Assembly: GCF_000980875.1 (NCBI RefSeq)
Contig: NZ_LAYO01000109.1
Span: 1-64,000 of the forward strand
Source: Leucobacter sp. Ag1
GTDB lineage: Bacteria; Actinomycetota; Actinomycetes; Actinomycetales; Microbacteriaceae
Reading direction: 5' to 3'
Length of the DNA stretch: 64,000 nt
Positions 33,994-42,624 of the stretch are shown piece by piece. The notes beneath the pieces were generated by a model that was not told where the DNA came from, searched no databases, and was given only the letters and a program-made list of their open reading frames with translations. A program made the translations under genes and the position numbers. Position 1 is the stretch's first letter; the number at the start of each line of letters is the position of its first letter.

Positions 33994-35526
33994 TCACTTG
34001 GTCGAGATCTGCCGGAGCGTCGGGAACATGAGGCCGATGACCGGCTTCACGGTGAATTCCTTCGTGCTCACGTAGGTGTTCTCGTTCTGGCCCCAGACCG
34101 CGTTGTAGGCCTGGTCGGTGACGAGCTCGTTGAGCTTCTCGATCTCGGTGTTCTGCGCGTCGCCGGGGGCGGCCGCGAAGACCTTGTCGAGCTGCGCCTG
34201 CACGCCGTCGAGGGTGTCGATGCCCGGGTTCGGGTTGTACCACTGCGGCTTGGCGATCTGGCGCTCGACGGTCGCGACCGGGTTCGAGTCCATCGCGATC
34301 ACCGCGATGTACATCGGGTACTTGCCGGCCTTGCCCATGTAGCTCATGAAGTCGGTCGCGTCCCACTTCACCTTGATGCCGAGCTGCTTGAAGGTCTGCT
34401 CGGTGATCGCCTGGTAGGGCTGGAACGGCGGGGCCATCGGCATGCTGATCTCGAAGCCGTTCGGGTAGCCGGCCTCGGCGAGCAGCTGCTTCGCCTTCGC
34501 GATGTCGTACTTGTAGCGGTCGTTGAGCGACTTCACGTAGCCCGTCTGGTCGACCGGGAAGAACTGGTTGGTGACGTAGCCCTGTCCCTGCGCGATGGAG
34601 GTGTGCATCGCCTGCGTGTCGAAGGCGTAGTTGAGCGCCTGGCGCACCTTCAGCTTGCCGATCGGCGAACCCATGGCGCCCGAGCGGTCGGCGAACTGCA
34701 GGCCGGCCCACATCGAGAGGCCCTTGGCGACGTTCCAGTCGTTCTTCTTCGCGGCATCGCTGCCGGTCTTATCGGTGTAGATGAGGTTCAGCTGGCCGGC
34801 CTCCATCGCGTTGAGCATGGCGGTGCCGTCGCTCAGCGGAGTGATCTTCAGCGGGTCGAACGGGAACTGCTTCGCGTCCCAGTGGTCCTTCACCTTGTCG
34901 AAGTCGTACTCGCTGCCCGGGGTGCTGTTCTCCCCCAGCGTGTAGGGACCGGAACCGACGGGCTTCTCGGAGAGCTTGCCGCCGGAGATCGCCTTCGGCG
35001 AAGCGAGGTAGCTGCGCCCGAGGCCCATGAGGTACAGCATCGTGTCGTCGCGCTTCTTCATGTGGAAGACGATCGTGTGGTCGTCGGTCTTCTCGATCGA
35101 CTCGACGTTCGTGTAGGCCTCCTGCGAGGTCGGCCCCTTCTGCAGGTGCTCGAGGCCCGTCACGGCGGCCGCCGCGTCGAGCTTGGTGCCGTCCGAGAAC
35201 TTCGCGTCGGTGCGGATGTCGAAGGTGACGGTCTTGAAATCGGACGACACCTCCCACTTCTTGGCGATGCCCGGCTGCGGCTCGCCCTTCTCGTTGGTGG
35301 TCAGGAGCGCGTCGTAGACCGCGGACAGATAGGGACCGTCGAAGCCGAGGTCCGCGCTCGCGGGATCCCAGTTGGTGACGTCCAGGAAGTTGCCGATGCT
35401 GAGCGGCACGCTCGCACCGGCCGCGGCACCGTTGCCGCCGTCGCCGGAGCCGTCGGACGAGCAGCCGGTGAGCGCGAGCGCGACGGCTGCGAGCGCCGCG
35501 ACGCCCGTCAGAGTTTTCTTCATCAT
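33994..35526 (-). CDS. Family 5 extracellular solute-binding lipoprotein (second importer)
   Basis: A 510-residue binding protein. MMKKTLTGVAALAAVALALTGC gives a signal peptide with lipobox LTGC, followed by a flexible SSDGSGDGGNGAAAG stretch. The core shows DPP-family blocks: VTFDIRTDAKFSDGTKLDA, KVRQALNYAFDTQAM and FAAAPGDAQNTEIEKLNELV. ATG 35526 and ATG 35523 are adjacent; the first was taken, with AGAGAAG upstream. It is the first gene of the 35526-30254 importer and divergent from the homoprotocatechuate operon. Confidence 0.93.
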   Translation of the reverse strand: MMKKTLTGVAALAAVALALTGCSSDGSGDGGNGAAAGASVPLSIGNFLDVTNWDPASADLGFDGPYLSAVYDALLTTNEKGEPQPGIAKKWEVSSDFKTVTFDIRTDAKFSDGTKLDAAAAVTGLEHLQKGPTSQEAYTNVESIEKTDDHTIVFHMKKRDDTMLYLMGLGRSYLASPKAISGGKLSEKPVGSGPYTLGENSTPGSEYDFDKVKDHWDAKQFPFDPLKITPLSDGTAMLNAMEAGQLNLIYTDKTGSDAAKKNDWNVAKGLSMWAGLQFADRSGAMGSPIGKLKVRQALNYAFDTQAMHTSIAQGQGYVTNQFFPVDQTGYVKSLNDRYKYDIAKAKQLLAEAGYPNGFEISMPMAPPFQPYQAITEQTFKQLGIKVKWDATDFMSYMGKAGKYPMYIAVIAMDSNPVATVERQIAKPQWYNPNPGIDTLDGVQAQLDKVFAAAPGDAQNTEIEKLNELVTDQAYNAVWGQNENTYVSTKEFTVKPVIGLMFPTLRQISTK

Positions 35527-35660
35527 GTCTACTTCTCTCGGTATTCGGACATGCGGGTAGGTATGGGGTGAGGCTCCGCCTGCGTATCCACCTCGCCTGT
35601 CCGGAACTCGAGGTTCCCCGGCTGCGATGGACGCCACGTCGGTGTGCCGTCGCGTTTCAT

Positions 35661-35677
35661 TCTACAAACGTTGACAA
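35661..35677. promoter_or_regulatory. Shared divergent-promoter motif, copy 4
   Basis: TCTAC-AAAC-GTTGA followed by CAA lies 134 bp upstream of the minus-strand binding-protein start. It matches 18470 at 15 of 17 positions (TCTACAAGCGTAGACAA versus TCTACAAACGTTGACAA). Confidence 0.6.
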
Positions 35678-35758
35678 AAACCACAAGCGGTCGCGAGATC
35701 AATTTTCGGCAACGGTTCGAACGGTCGAAAATCCGACTCGCTGGCCCCGGCCGGGCTG

Positions 35759-35772
35759 GATCGTATACGATC
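35759..35772. promoter_or_regulatory. Palindromic operator, probable GntR site 1
   Basis: GATCGTATACGATC is a perfect 14-bp palindrome 28 bp before the hydratase start. Its centre TATACG could serve as the -10 box, so a bound repressor would block transcription. GTATAC-centred palindromes are common for GntR/FCD regulators, and a GntR gene lies within the operon. Confidence 0.7.
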
Positions 35773-35800
35773 TGATCGACCCCGACGAAGTGGAGGCTCA

Positions 35801-36586
35801 ATGCTCACCCCCGAAGAGATCGAGACGATCGCAGACGAACTCGTGCGCGCGGATCGCGAACGCACCATCGTGCCGAAGCTCACCACGCGCTACCCCGGCA
35901 TGACCATCGAGGACTCCTACGCGATCCAGAAGATCTGGACCGACCGCCGCATCGCCGCGGGCCGACGCCTCGTCGGCCACAAGATCGGCCTCACCTCCAA
36001 GGTCATGCAGCTCGCGACCGGCATCACCGAACCCGACTACGGCGTGATCCTCGACGACATGGTCATCGAGTCCGGATCCGTCGTCGAGTTCGACCGATTC
36101 TCGAACGTGCGCATCGAGGTCGAGCTCGCCTTCGTGCTCGCGAAGCCGCTCGTCGGCCCGAACATCACCATCTTCGACGTGCTCGACGCGACCGCCTACG
36201 TGGTGCCCGCGCTCGAGATCCTCAACGCGCACATCGAGCTCGAGGGCCGCACCATCGTCGACACGATCAGCGACAACGCCTCCACCGGCGCGATCGTGCT
36301 CGGCGGCCGCCCCGTCCCCGTCGGCGAGCTCGACCTGCGCTGGATCTCGGCTCTGCTCTACCGCAACGAGACCATCGAGGACTCGGGCGTCGCCGGTGCC
36401 GTGCTCGGCCACCCCGCCATGGGGATCGCCTGGCTCGCGAACAAGCTCGCGCAGCACGGGCAGTCGCTCGAGGCCGGCGAGATCGTGCTCGCCGGATCCT
36501 TCACGAAGCCCATGTGGGTGGAGCGCGGCGACACCGTGCACGCCGAGTACCAGGGACTGGGGTCGGTGACATGCCGGTTCCTCTGA
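35801..36586 (+). CDS. hpaH: 2-oxo-hept-4-ene-1,7-dioate hydratase (HpaH/HpcG-like)
   Basis: A 261-residue protein of the fumarylacetoacetase fold, HpaH branch. Metal ligands are visible as E106 and E108 (RIEVELAF) and E139 (PALEIL). LVGHKIGLTSKVMQ, DYGVILDDM and KPMWVERGDTVHAEYQGLGSV are the family blocks. It hydrates the open-chain dienoate before aldol cleavage in the homoprotocatechuate pathway. GTGGAGG precedes ATG 35801. It is the first gene of the hpa operon, downstream of the GATCGTATACGATC site, and its end overlaps the aldolase gene by 16 bp. Confidence 0.9.
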   Translation: MLTPEEIETIADELVRADRERTIVPKLTTRYPGMTIEDSYAIQKIWTDRRIAAGRRLVGHKIGLTSKVMQLATGITEPDYGVILDDMVIESGSVVEFDRFSNVRIEVELAFVLAKPLVGPNITIFDVLDATAYVVPALEILNAHIELEGRTIVDTISDNASTGAIVLGGRPVPVGELDLRWISALLYRNETIEDSGVAGAVLGHPAMGIAWLANKLAQHGQSLEAGEIVLAGSFTKPMWVERGDTVHAEYQGLGSVTCRFL

Positions 36587-37380
36587 CCCTCCCCCCGACG
36601 TTCCGGGACCGCCTCGCCGAGGCCGACGGGCGCGCGCTCATCGGCCTCTGGACCTGCGCCGGCAGCCCCGTCACCGCCGAGATCGTCGCGGGCTCCGGCT
36701 GCGACTGGGTGCTCCTCGACGCCGAGCACTCCCCCAACGGCCTCGAATCGGTGCTCGCCCAGCTGCACGCCATGTCGGCCTACCCGGCGACCCCGCTCGT
36801 GCGCCCGCCGTTCGGCGACACCGTGCTCATCAAGCAGTTCCTCGACCTCGGCGCGCAGAACCTCCTGATCCCGATGGTCGACTCCGCCGAGCAGGCCGAG
36901 CAGATCGTGCGCGCCGCGCGCTACCCGCTCGGCGGGGTCCGCGGCGTCGGATCGGCGCTCGCGCGTTCGGCACGCTGGAACCGGGTCGACGGCTACCTCG
37001 GCCGTGCGAGCGAGACCATCAGCCTCACCGTGCAGATCGAATCCGCCGCGGCGGTGCAGGACGTCGAGCGCATTGCGGCCGTCGACGGCGTCGACGCGCT
37101 CTTCGTCGGCCCGTCCGACCTCGCCGCGTCGATGGGCCACCTCGGCCAGCAGAGCCACCCCGAGGTCGTCGACGCCGTGCTGCGCTCCATCGAAGCGGGC
37201 CGCGCCGCGGGCACGCCCGTCGGCGTCAACGCGTTCGTCCCCGCCGACGCGGAGCGCTACATCGCGGCGGGCGCGAGCTTCGTCGCGGTCGGCGCCGATG
37301 TCGCGATCCTCGCGCGGCAGACCGAGGCGCTCGTCGATCGTTTCGCGGGTGTCGCCGGCGGCGAGCGCTCGAGCTACTGA
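36571..37380 (+). CDS. hpaI: HpcH/HpaI-family aldolase
   Basis: A 269-residue class II pyruvate aldolase. D50 and H53 (LLDAEHSPN) and R78 (PLVRPPF) match the catalytic set of HpaI, and QIESAAA with LFVGPSDLAASMG gives the metal-binding Glu and Asp. It splits 4-hydroxy-2-oxo-heptane-1,7-dioate to pyruvate and succinate semialdehyde. ATG 36571 lies inside the end of hpaH, indicating coupling; the ribosome site GGGGTCGG is weak. It is followed by a 230-bp gap with repeats and a second operator. Confidence 0.9.
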   Translation: MPVPLTLPPTFRDRLAEADGRALIGLWTCAGSPVTAEIVAGSGCDWVLLDAEHSPNGLESVLAQLHAMSAYPATPLVRPPFGDTVLIKQFLDLGAQNLLIPMVDSAEQAEQIVRAARYPLGGVRGVGSALARSARWNRVDGYLGRASETISLTVQIESAAAVQDVERIAAVDGVDALFVGPSDLAASMGHLGQQSHPEVVDAVLRSIEAGRAAGTPVGVNAFVPADAERYIAAGASFVAVGADVAILARQTEALVDRFAGVAGGERSSY

Positions 37381-37410
37381 GCTCCGGTGGCTGCCCGAGG
37401 AACGAGCCTC

Positions 37411-37538
37411 CGTCATCCTGCGCGAGGGACGAGTCGCAGGATCCATCCGAGATTCTGCGACTCGCAGGCTCGCGCAGAATGACGGGGATCCCAGGCTCGC
37501 GCAGAATGACGAGGTCTGCGGGCTCGCGCAGAATGACG
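37411..37538. repeat. REP-like palindrome plus 27-bp tandem repeat
   Basis: CGTCATCCTGCGCGAGGGAC begins an imperfect inverted repeat closing with GCTCGCGCAGAATGACG. The right half, GGCTCGCGCAGAATGACG, then recurs at 37494 and 37521, a 27-bp tandem period. Related palindromes are at 41296 and 47814. It lies in the hpaI-to-fusion-gene gap and may act in mRNA stability or termination. Confidence 0.75.
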
Positions 37539-37568
37539 GCAGCACCCGCCCCTTCCCGAAGCCCGCAA

Positions 37569-37582
37569 GATCGTATATGATT
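37569..37582. promoter_or_regulatory. Palindromic operator, probable GntR site 2
   Basis: GATCGTATATGATT differs from the 35759 palindrome at two positions. It lies 28 bp before the start of the fusion gene, the same distance as site 1 from hpaH. TATATG may be a -10 box, so the second half of the hpa operon probably has its own promoter under the same control. Confidence 0.65.
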
Positions 37583-37610
37583 TGAGATACAACGAAGTGA
37601 GCGAGACACC

Positions 37611-39107
37611 ATGACCTACGGAATCGACACCCCCGGCAAGATCATCGCCGTGCACCTCAACTACCCGTCGAGGATCGCGCAGCGCGGTCGCACGCCCGCG
37701 TTCCCCTCCTACTTCTTCAAGCCGGCCTCGTCGCTCGCCCCCACGGGCGGCACCATCGAGCGCCCCGCCGGCACCGAGCTGCTCGCCTTCGAGGGCGAGA
37801 TCGCCCTCGTCATCGGCGAGCCCGCCCGCTGGGTCTCCCCCGAGGACGGCTGGAAGCACGTCGCGCAGATCACCGCGGCGAACGACTTCGGGCTCTATGA
37901 CCTCCGCGCCGCCGACAAGGGTTCGAACGTGCGCAACAAGGGCGGCGACGGGTTCACCCCGATCGGCCCGGCCGCGATCCCGACCGCCGGCATCGACCAG
38001 GACTCCTGGCGCGTGCGCACCTGGGTCAACGGCGCGCTCGTGCAGGACGACACGAGCGACACGCTCAAGTTCCCCTTCGGCCAGCTCGTCGCCGACCTGT
38101 CGCAGCACATGACCCTCGAGACCGGCGACGTGATCCTCACGGGTACGCCCGCCGGCTCCTCCGTCGTGGTCCCCGGCGACGTCGTCGAGGTCGAGGTCGA
38201 TGCGCCGAACGCGCCCGGAGCTCCCACCACCGGCCGCCTCGTCACGACCGTCACCCAGGGCACCACCGCGTTCGGCGACTTCGGCAACCGTCCGAAGATC
38301 GACGACCTGCAGCGCGTCGAGGCCTGGGGCGACGAGGCCGCGCACGCGGCGGCCGTCGCGGCCGGCCGCGCGACCCCGCTCGACGGCCCCTCGGCGGGTC
38401 CCCTGACCGACGAGATCCGCGCGCAGCTCGACGGCGTTGCCGTCGCCACGGTCTCGGCGGCCCTGCGCAAGCGCGGCTACGTCGACATCTTCATCGACGG
38501 CGTGCACCCGAACCACGAGGGCGACCGGATCCTCGGAACCGCCAAGACCCTCCGCTTCATCCCGTTCCGCCCCGACCTGTTCAAGGAATTCGGCGGCGGC
38601 TTCAACGCCCAGAAGCGCGCCTTCGACACGGTCGAGGCCGGCGAGGTGCTCGTGGTCGAAGCCCGTGGGATCCCGAGCACCGGGACGGTCGGCGACGTGC
38701 TCGCGCTGCGCGCTCAGGTGCGCGGCGCCGCCGGCATCGTGACCGACGGCGGCGTGCGCGACTTCGCCGCCGTGCAGGAGTTCGACATCCCCGTCTTCTC
38801 GCAGGGCGCCCATCCGAGCGTGCTCGGCCGACGCCACGTGCCGTGGGAGGTCGACGTCACCGTCGCCTGCGGCGGTGCCGCGGTGCAGCCCGGCGACATC
38901 ATCATGGGCGACCGCGACGGCGTCATCGTGATCCCGCCGTTCCTGCTCGCCGAGGTCGCGGCCGAGGCCGCAGCGCAGGAGGAGGCCGACGCGTGGGTCG
39001 CCGAGCAGGTCGCCGCCGGCGCGCCCGTCGATGGACTGTTCCCCATGAACGCCGAGTGGCGGGCGAAGTACGACGCCTCGCGCTCCGCGAACGGGACCGG
39101 GGCCTGA
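37611..39107 (+). CDS. Fusion of fumarylacetoacetase-fold and RraA-like domains
   Basis: A 498-residue two-domain protein. Residues about 10-215 form a fumarylacetoacetase-type domain (FEGEIALVIG for the metal Glu pair, ANDFGLYDLRAADKG, DVILTGTPAGSS), as in HpaG isomerase/decarboxylases. Residues about 265-470 form an RraA / 4-hydroxy-4-methyl-2-oxoglutarate aldolase-like domain with GIVTDGGVRDFAAVQEFDIP and PGDIIMGDRDGV. HpaG proteins are usually two fumarylacetoacetase-type repeats, so the RraA half is unusual. Position in the operon suggests decarboxylation of the carboxymethyl-muconate intermediate by the first domain; the role of the RraA half is open. ATG 37611 is preceded by GAGCGAGA. 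Confidence 0.85.
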   Translation: MTYGIDTPGKIIAVHLNYPSRIAQRGRTPAFPSYFFKPASSLAPTGGTIERPAGTELLAFEGEIALVIGEPARWVSPEDGWKHVAQITAANDFGLYDLRAADKGSNVRNKGGDGFTPIGPAAIPTAGIDQDSWRVRTWVNGALVQDDTSDTLKFPFGQLVADLSQHMTLETGDVILTGTPAGSSVVVPGDVVEVEVDAPNAPGAPTTGRLVTTVTQGTTAFGDFGNRPKIDDLQRVEAWGDEAAHAAAVAAGRATPLDGPSAGPLTDEIRAQLDGVAVATVSAALRKRGYVDIFIDGVHPNHEGDRILGTAKTLRFIPFRPDLFKEFGGGFNAQKRAFDTVEAGEVLVVEARGIPSTGTVGDVLALRAQVRGAAGIVTDGGVRDFAAVQEFDIPVFSQGAHPSVLGRRHVPWEVDVTVACGGAAVQPGDIIMGDRDGVIVIPPFLLAEVAAEAAAQEEADAWVAEQVAAGAPVDGLFPMNAEWRAKYDASRSANGTGA

Positions 39108-39108
39108 C

Positions 39109-39783
39109 ATGGCCGTCGTCCCCAAGAGCGAGCACGCGTACCGCCTGATCCGCGAGCGCATCGAGAGCGGGCAGTACGTGCCCGGCTACCGCCTGGTGCT
39201 CTCGCCCATCGCGACCGAGCTCGGCATGTCGGTGGTGCCCGTGCGCGAGGCGATCCGCCGCCTCGAGGCCGAGGGCTTCGTCACGTTCGAGGCGAACGTC
39301 GGCGCGCAGGTCTCCCTCATCAAGGAGACCGAGTACCTGCACACGATGCAGACGCTCGCGCTCGTCGAGGGATCCGCGACCGCGCTGGCCGCGCCCACCG
39401 TCTCGGCCGATCAGATCGCCCGGGCGCGCAGGATCAATGCGCAGATGCGCGAGACCCTGACCCGCTTCGACCCGCAGGCGTTCACCGATCTCAACCTCGA
39501 ACTCCACTCCGTGCTGTTCGAGAGCTGCCCGAACCCGCACATCCTCGACCTCGTGCACCGCGGCTGGAACCGCATGAAGGTGCTGCGGAACTCGTCGTTC
39601 AGCTTCGTCCCCGACCGCGCAGCGGCATCGGTCGACGAGCACGAACGGCTGCTCGACCTCATCGAGGACGGGGCGTCGCCGCTCGAGATCGAGCTCGCCG
39701 CTCGCAATCACCGACTCGCCACGCTCGACGCAGTGCTGGCGCACCAGGACCAACTCACCCATCAGAGGAGGAAGACCGCATGA
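39109..39783 (+). CDS. GntR-family regulator (FCD subgroup)
   Basis: A 224-residue regulator with an N-terminal winged helix (about 8-72; AYRLIRERIESGQYVPGYRL and MSVVPVREAIRRLEAEGFV). Its C-terminal FCD ligand domain has metal-type residues in LELHSVLFE, DEHERLLDLI and NHRLATLDAV. It starts one base after the fusion gene and overlaps hpaE by 4 bp. It probably represses the hpa operon through the palindromes at 35759 and 37569, and a pathway intermediate would be the usual inducer. Confidence 0.9.
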   Translation: MAVVPKSEHAYRLIRERIESGQYVPGYRLVLSPIATELGMSVVPVREAIRRLEAEGFVTFEANVGAQVSLIKETEYLHTMQTLALVEGSATALAAPTVSADQIARARRINAQMRETLTRFDPQAFTDLNLELHSVLFESCPNPHILDLVHRGWNRMKVLRNSSFSFVPDRAAASVDEHERLLDLIEDGASPLEIELAARNHRLATLDAVLAHQDQLTHQRRKTA

Positions 39784-41276
39784 CCCACCAGAAGCCCGAG
39801 GGGCTCCCCGAGAAGATCCAGCTCTTCATCGACGGCGAGTTCGTCGACGCCCAGGACGGCGCGACGTTCGACGTCATCGAGCCCGTGTCGAACGAGGTCT
39901 ACATCACCGCCGCCTCGGCGGGCAAGGCCGACGTCGACCGCGCCGTCGCCGCGGCGAAGCGCGCTTTCGACGAGGGCCCCTGGCCCAAGATGCTCCCCCG
40001 AGAGCGCTCGCGGATCCTGCACCGGGTGGCCGACATCGTCGAGTCCCGCGACGAGCAGCTCGCGCTCCTCGAGAGCTGGGACTCGGGCCTCCCGATCACC
40101 CAGGCGAAGGGCCAGGCCCGTCGCGCGGCCGAGAACTTCCGGTTCTTCGCCGACCTCATCGTCGCCGAGCACGACAACGTCACCAAGGTGCCGGGTCGCC
40201 AGATCAACTACGTGAACCGCAAGCCCAAGGGCGTCGCAGGCCTCATCACGCCCTGGAACGTCCCGTTCATGCAGGAGTCGTGGAAGCTCGCTCCGGCCAT
40301 CGCGACCGGCAACACGGTCGTGCTGAAGCCGGCCAGCTACACCCCGCTCTCGGCCGCGCTGTGGCCCGAGATCTTCCGCGAGGCCGGCGTGCCCGAGGGC
40401 GTCTTCAACCTGATCCTCGGCTCCGGCGGCGTCGCGGGCGACGCGCTCGTCAAGCACCCTGACGTCCCGCTGATCTCCTTCACCGGCGACAGCTCGACCG
40501 GCGCGATGATCTCGACCAACGCGGCGCCGTTCCTCAAGGGCCTGTCCCTCGAGCTCGGCGGCAAGAGCCCCTCGGTCGTCTTCGCCGACGCCGACCTCGA
40601 GGAGGCGCTCGACGCCACCGTGTTCAGCGTGTTCAGCTTGAACGGCGAGCGCTGCACCGCCGGCAGCCGCGTGCTCGTCGAGCGCTCGATCTACGACGAC
40701 TTCGTCGCCCGCTACTCCGAGCGCGCGAAGAACATCGTGATCGGCCTGCCCTCCGACCCGGCCACCGAGGTCGGCGCGCTCGTGCACCCGTCGCACTTCG
40801 AGAAGGTCATGAGCTACGTCGAGATCGGCAAGAGCGAGGGCCGCCTCGTCGCCGGCGGCGGACGCCCCGAGGGCTTCCCCGAGGGCAACTACGTCGCCCC
40901 GACCGTGTTCGCCGATGTGAAGCCCGACGCCCGGATCTTCCAGGAGGAGATCTTCGGCCCCGTCGTCGCGATCACCCCGTTCGACACGGACGAGGAGGCG
41001 CTGGAGCTCGCCAACGACACCAAGTACGGCCTCGCGGCCTACGTCTGGACCTCGAACCTGAAGCGCGCGCACAACTTCGCGCACGGCATCGAGTCGGGCA
41101 TGGTGTGGCTGAACTCGAACAACGTGCGCGACCTGCGCACACCGTTCGGCGGCGTCAAGGCCTCGGGCCTCGGCCGCGAGGGCGGCTACCGCTCGGTGGA
41201 CTTCTACACCACCGCGCAGTCGATCCAGATCACCCTCAACGAGGCCCACTCACCCCGCTTCGGCGCGGGCAAGTAA
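39780..41276 (+). CDS. hpaE: 5-carboxymethyl-2-hydroxymuconate semialdehyde dehydrogenase
   Basis: A 498-residue aldehyde dehydrogenase. GLITPWNVPFMQ, the catalytic Glu in LELGGKSP (about residue 259), the Cys in NGERCTAGSR (about 292) and EEIFGPVVAI are all present. The operon places it as HpaE, which oxidizes the ring-fission semialdehyde. ATG 39780 overlaps the GntR stop by 4 bp, with AGAGGAGGAAG upstream. A REP-like palindrome follows before hpaD. Confidence 0.92.
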   Translation: MTHQKPEGLPEKIQLFIDGEFVDAQDGATFDVIEPVSNEVYITAASAGKADVDRAVAAAKRAFDEGPWPKMLPRERSRILHRVADIVESRDEQLALLESWDSGLPITQAKGQARRAAENFRFFADLIVAEHDNVTKVPGRQINYVNRKPKGVAGLITPWNVPFMQESWKLAPAIATGNTVVLKPASYTPLSAALWPEIFREAGVPEGVFNLILGSGGVAGDALVKHPDVPLISFTGDSSTGAMISTNAAPFLKGLSLELGGKSPSVVFADADLEEALDATVFSVFSLNGERCTAGSRVLVERSIYDDFVARYSERAKNIVIGLPSDPATEVGALVHPSHFEKVMSYVEIGKSEGRLVAGGGRPEGFPEGNYVAPTVFADVKPDARIFQEEIFGPVVAITPFDTDEEALELANDTKYGLAAYVWTSNLKRAHNFAHGIESGMVWLNSNNVRDLRTPFGGVKASGLGREGGYRSVDFYTTAQSIQITLNEAHSPRFGAGK

Positions 41277-41295
41277 TCCGATCCCATCCCCCGCC

Positions 41296-41371
41296 CTCGT
41301 CATCCTGCGCGAGGAACGAGTCGCAGGATCCGTCGGGATCCTGCGACTCCTCCGTCGCTCAGGATGACGAG
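41296..41371. repeat. REP-like palindrome (copy 2)
   Basis: CTCGTCATCCTGCGCGAGGA at the left mirrors CTCAGGATGACGAG at the right, with inner GAGTCGCAGGATCC / GGATCCTGCGACTC. Its left half shares GTCATCCTGCGCGAGG-RACGAGTCGCAGGATCC with the repeat at 37411. It occupies most of the 115-bp hpaE-hpaD gap. Confidence 0.75.
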
Positions 41372-41391
41372 AACCACGCAAGGAAGCGAAC

Positions 41392-42534
41392 ATGGCAAAA
41401 CTCAACGAAGAAGACAAGCAGTCCGCGGGCTTCTGGGTCACCAAGGAGGCCCCCATCGTGGCGGCCAACCCGATCCCCACCGCCACGTCCGAAGCACCGG
41501 ACATCCTGCGCTGCGCCTACATGGAGCTCATCGTCACCGACCTCGCCGCGTCGCGCGAGTTCTACGTCGACGTGCTCGGCCTCTACGTCACCACCGAGGA
41601 CGACGAGGCGATCTACCTCCGCTCGACCGAGGAGTTCATCCACCACAACCTGGTGCTGCGCAAGGGCCCGGTCGCGGCGGTCGCCGCGTTCTCGTACCGC
41701 GTGCGCACCCCCGAGGACCTCGACAAGGCCGTCGCCTTCTACGAGGAGCTCGGCTGCGAGGTCCGGCGCAACCCCGACGGCTTCGTGAAGGGCATCGGCG
41801 ACTCGGTCCGTGTCGTCGACCCGCTGGGCTTCCCCTACGAGTTCTTCTACCAGACCGAGCACACCGAGCGGATGTCGTGGCGCTACGACCTGCACATCCC
41901 CGGTGAGCTCGTGCGCCTCGACCACTTCAACCAGGTCACGCCCGACGTGCCGCGCGCCGTCGGGTTCATGCAGAACCTCGGCTTCCGCGTAACCGAGGAC
42001 ATCCAGGACAACGAGGGCACCGTCTACGCCGCGTGGATGCGCCGCAAGCCGACCGTGCACGACACCGCGATGACGGGCGGCGACGGCCCCCGCATGCACC
42101 ACGTCTGCTTCGCGACGCACGAGAAGCACAACATCCTCGCGATCTGCGACAAGCTCGGCGCCCTGCGCAAGTCGGACAGCATCGAGCGCGGCCCGGGCCG
42201 CCACGGCGTCTCGAACGCGTTCTACCTGTACCTGCGCGATCCCGACGGCCACCGCGTCGAGGTCTACACCCAGGACTACTACACGGGCGATCCCGACAAC
42301 CCGGTCGTCACCTGGGACGTGCACGACAACCAGCGCCGCGACTGGTGGGGCAACCCGGTCGTGCCCTCGTGGTACACGGACGCCTCGCTCGTGCTCGACC
42401 TCGACGGCAACCCGCAGCCCGTCGTCGCGCGCACCGACGACAGCGAGATGGCCGTGACCATCGGCGCCGACGGGTTCTCGTACACCCGCGACGACGAGGG
42501 CGAGAAGGGCTTCAAGCTCGGCAACACGCTGTAG
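41392..42534 (+). CDS. hpaD: 3,4-dihydroxyphenylacetate 2,3-dioxygenase
   Basis: A 380-residue two-domain extradiol dioxygenase of the vicinal-oxygen-chelate type, as in the Brevibacterium and Arthrobacter homoprotocatechuate enzymes. The metal triad is H178 (RLDHFN), H236 or H237 (RMHHVCF) and E290 (HRVEVYTQD). It opens the ring of homoprotocatechuate; family members use Fe or Mn and the metal cannot be told here. AAGGAAG stands 5 bp before ATG 41392. It is the last gene of the operon, before a strong terminator. Confidence 0.94.
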   Translation: MAKLNEEDKQSAGFWVTKEAPIVAANPIPTATSEAPDILRCAYMELIVTDLAASREFYVDVLGLYVTTEDDEAIYLRSTEEFIHHNLVLRKGPVAAVAAFSYRVRTPEDLDKAVAFYEELGCEVRRNPDGFVKGIGDSVRVVDPLGFPYEFFYQTEHTERMSWRYDLHIPGELVRLDHFNQVTPDVPRAVGFMQNLGFRVTEDIQDNEGTVYAAWMRRKPTVHDTAMTGGDGPRMHHVCFATHEKHNILAICDKLGALRKSDSIERGPGRHGVSNAFYLYLRDPDGHRVEVYTQDYYTGDPDNPVVTWDVHDNQRRDWWGNPVVPSWYTDASLVLDLDGNPQPVVARTDDSEMAVTIGADGFSYTRDDEGEKGFKLGNTL

Positions 42535-42542
42535 GCCCGGCG

Positions 42543-42590
42543 CACGCGGAAGGGGCCGGGACGCAGATGCGTCCCGGCCCCTTCCGCGTG
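42543..42590. terminator. Bidirectional terminator after hpaD
   Basis: CACGCGGAAGGGGCCGGGAC(GC) pairs perfectly over 22 bp around AGAT, starting 9 bp past the hpaD stop. The next gene is convergent, so both ends are served. Confidence 0.85.
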
Positions 42591-42624
42591 CTCGCGCGAA
42601 CTGCGCGAGCGACGACCGACGGCC

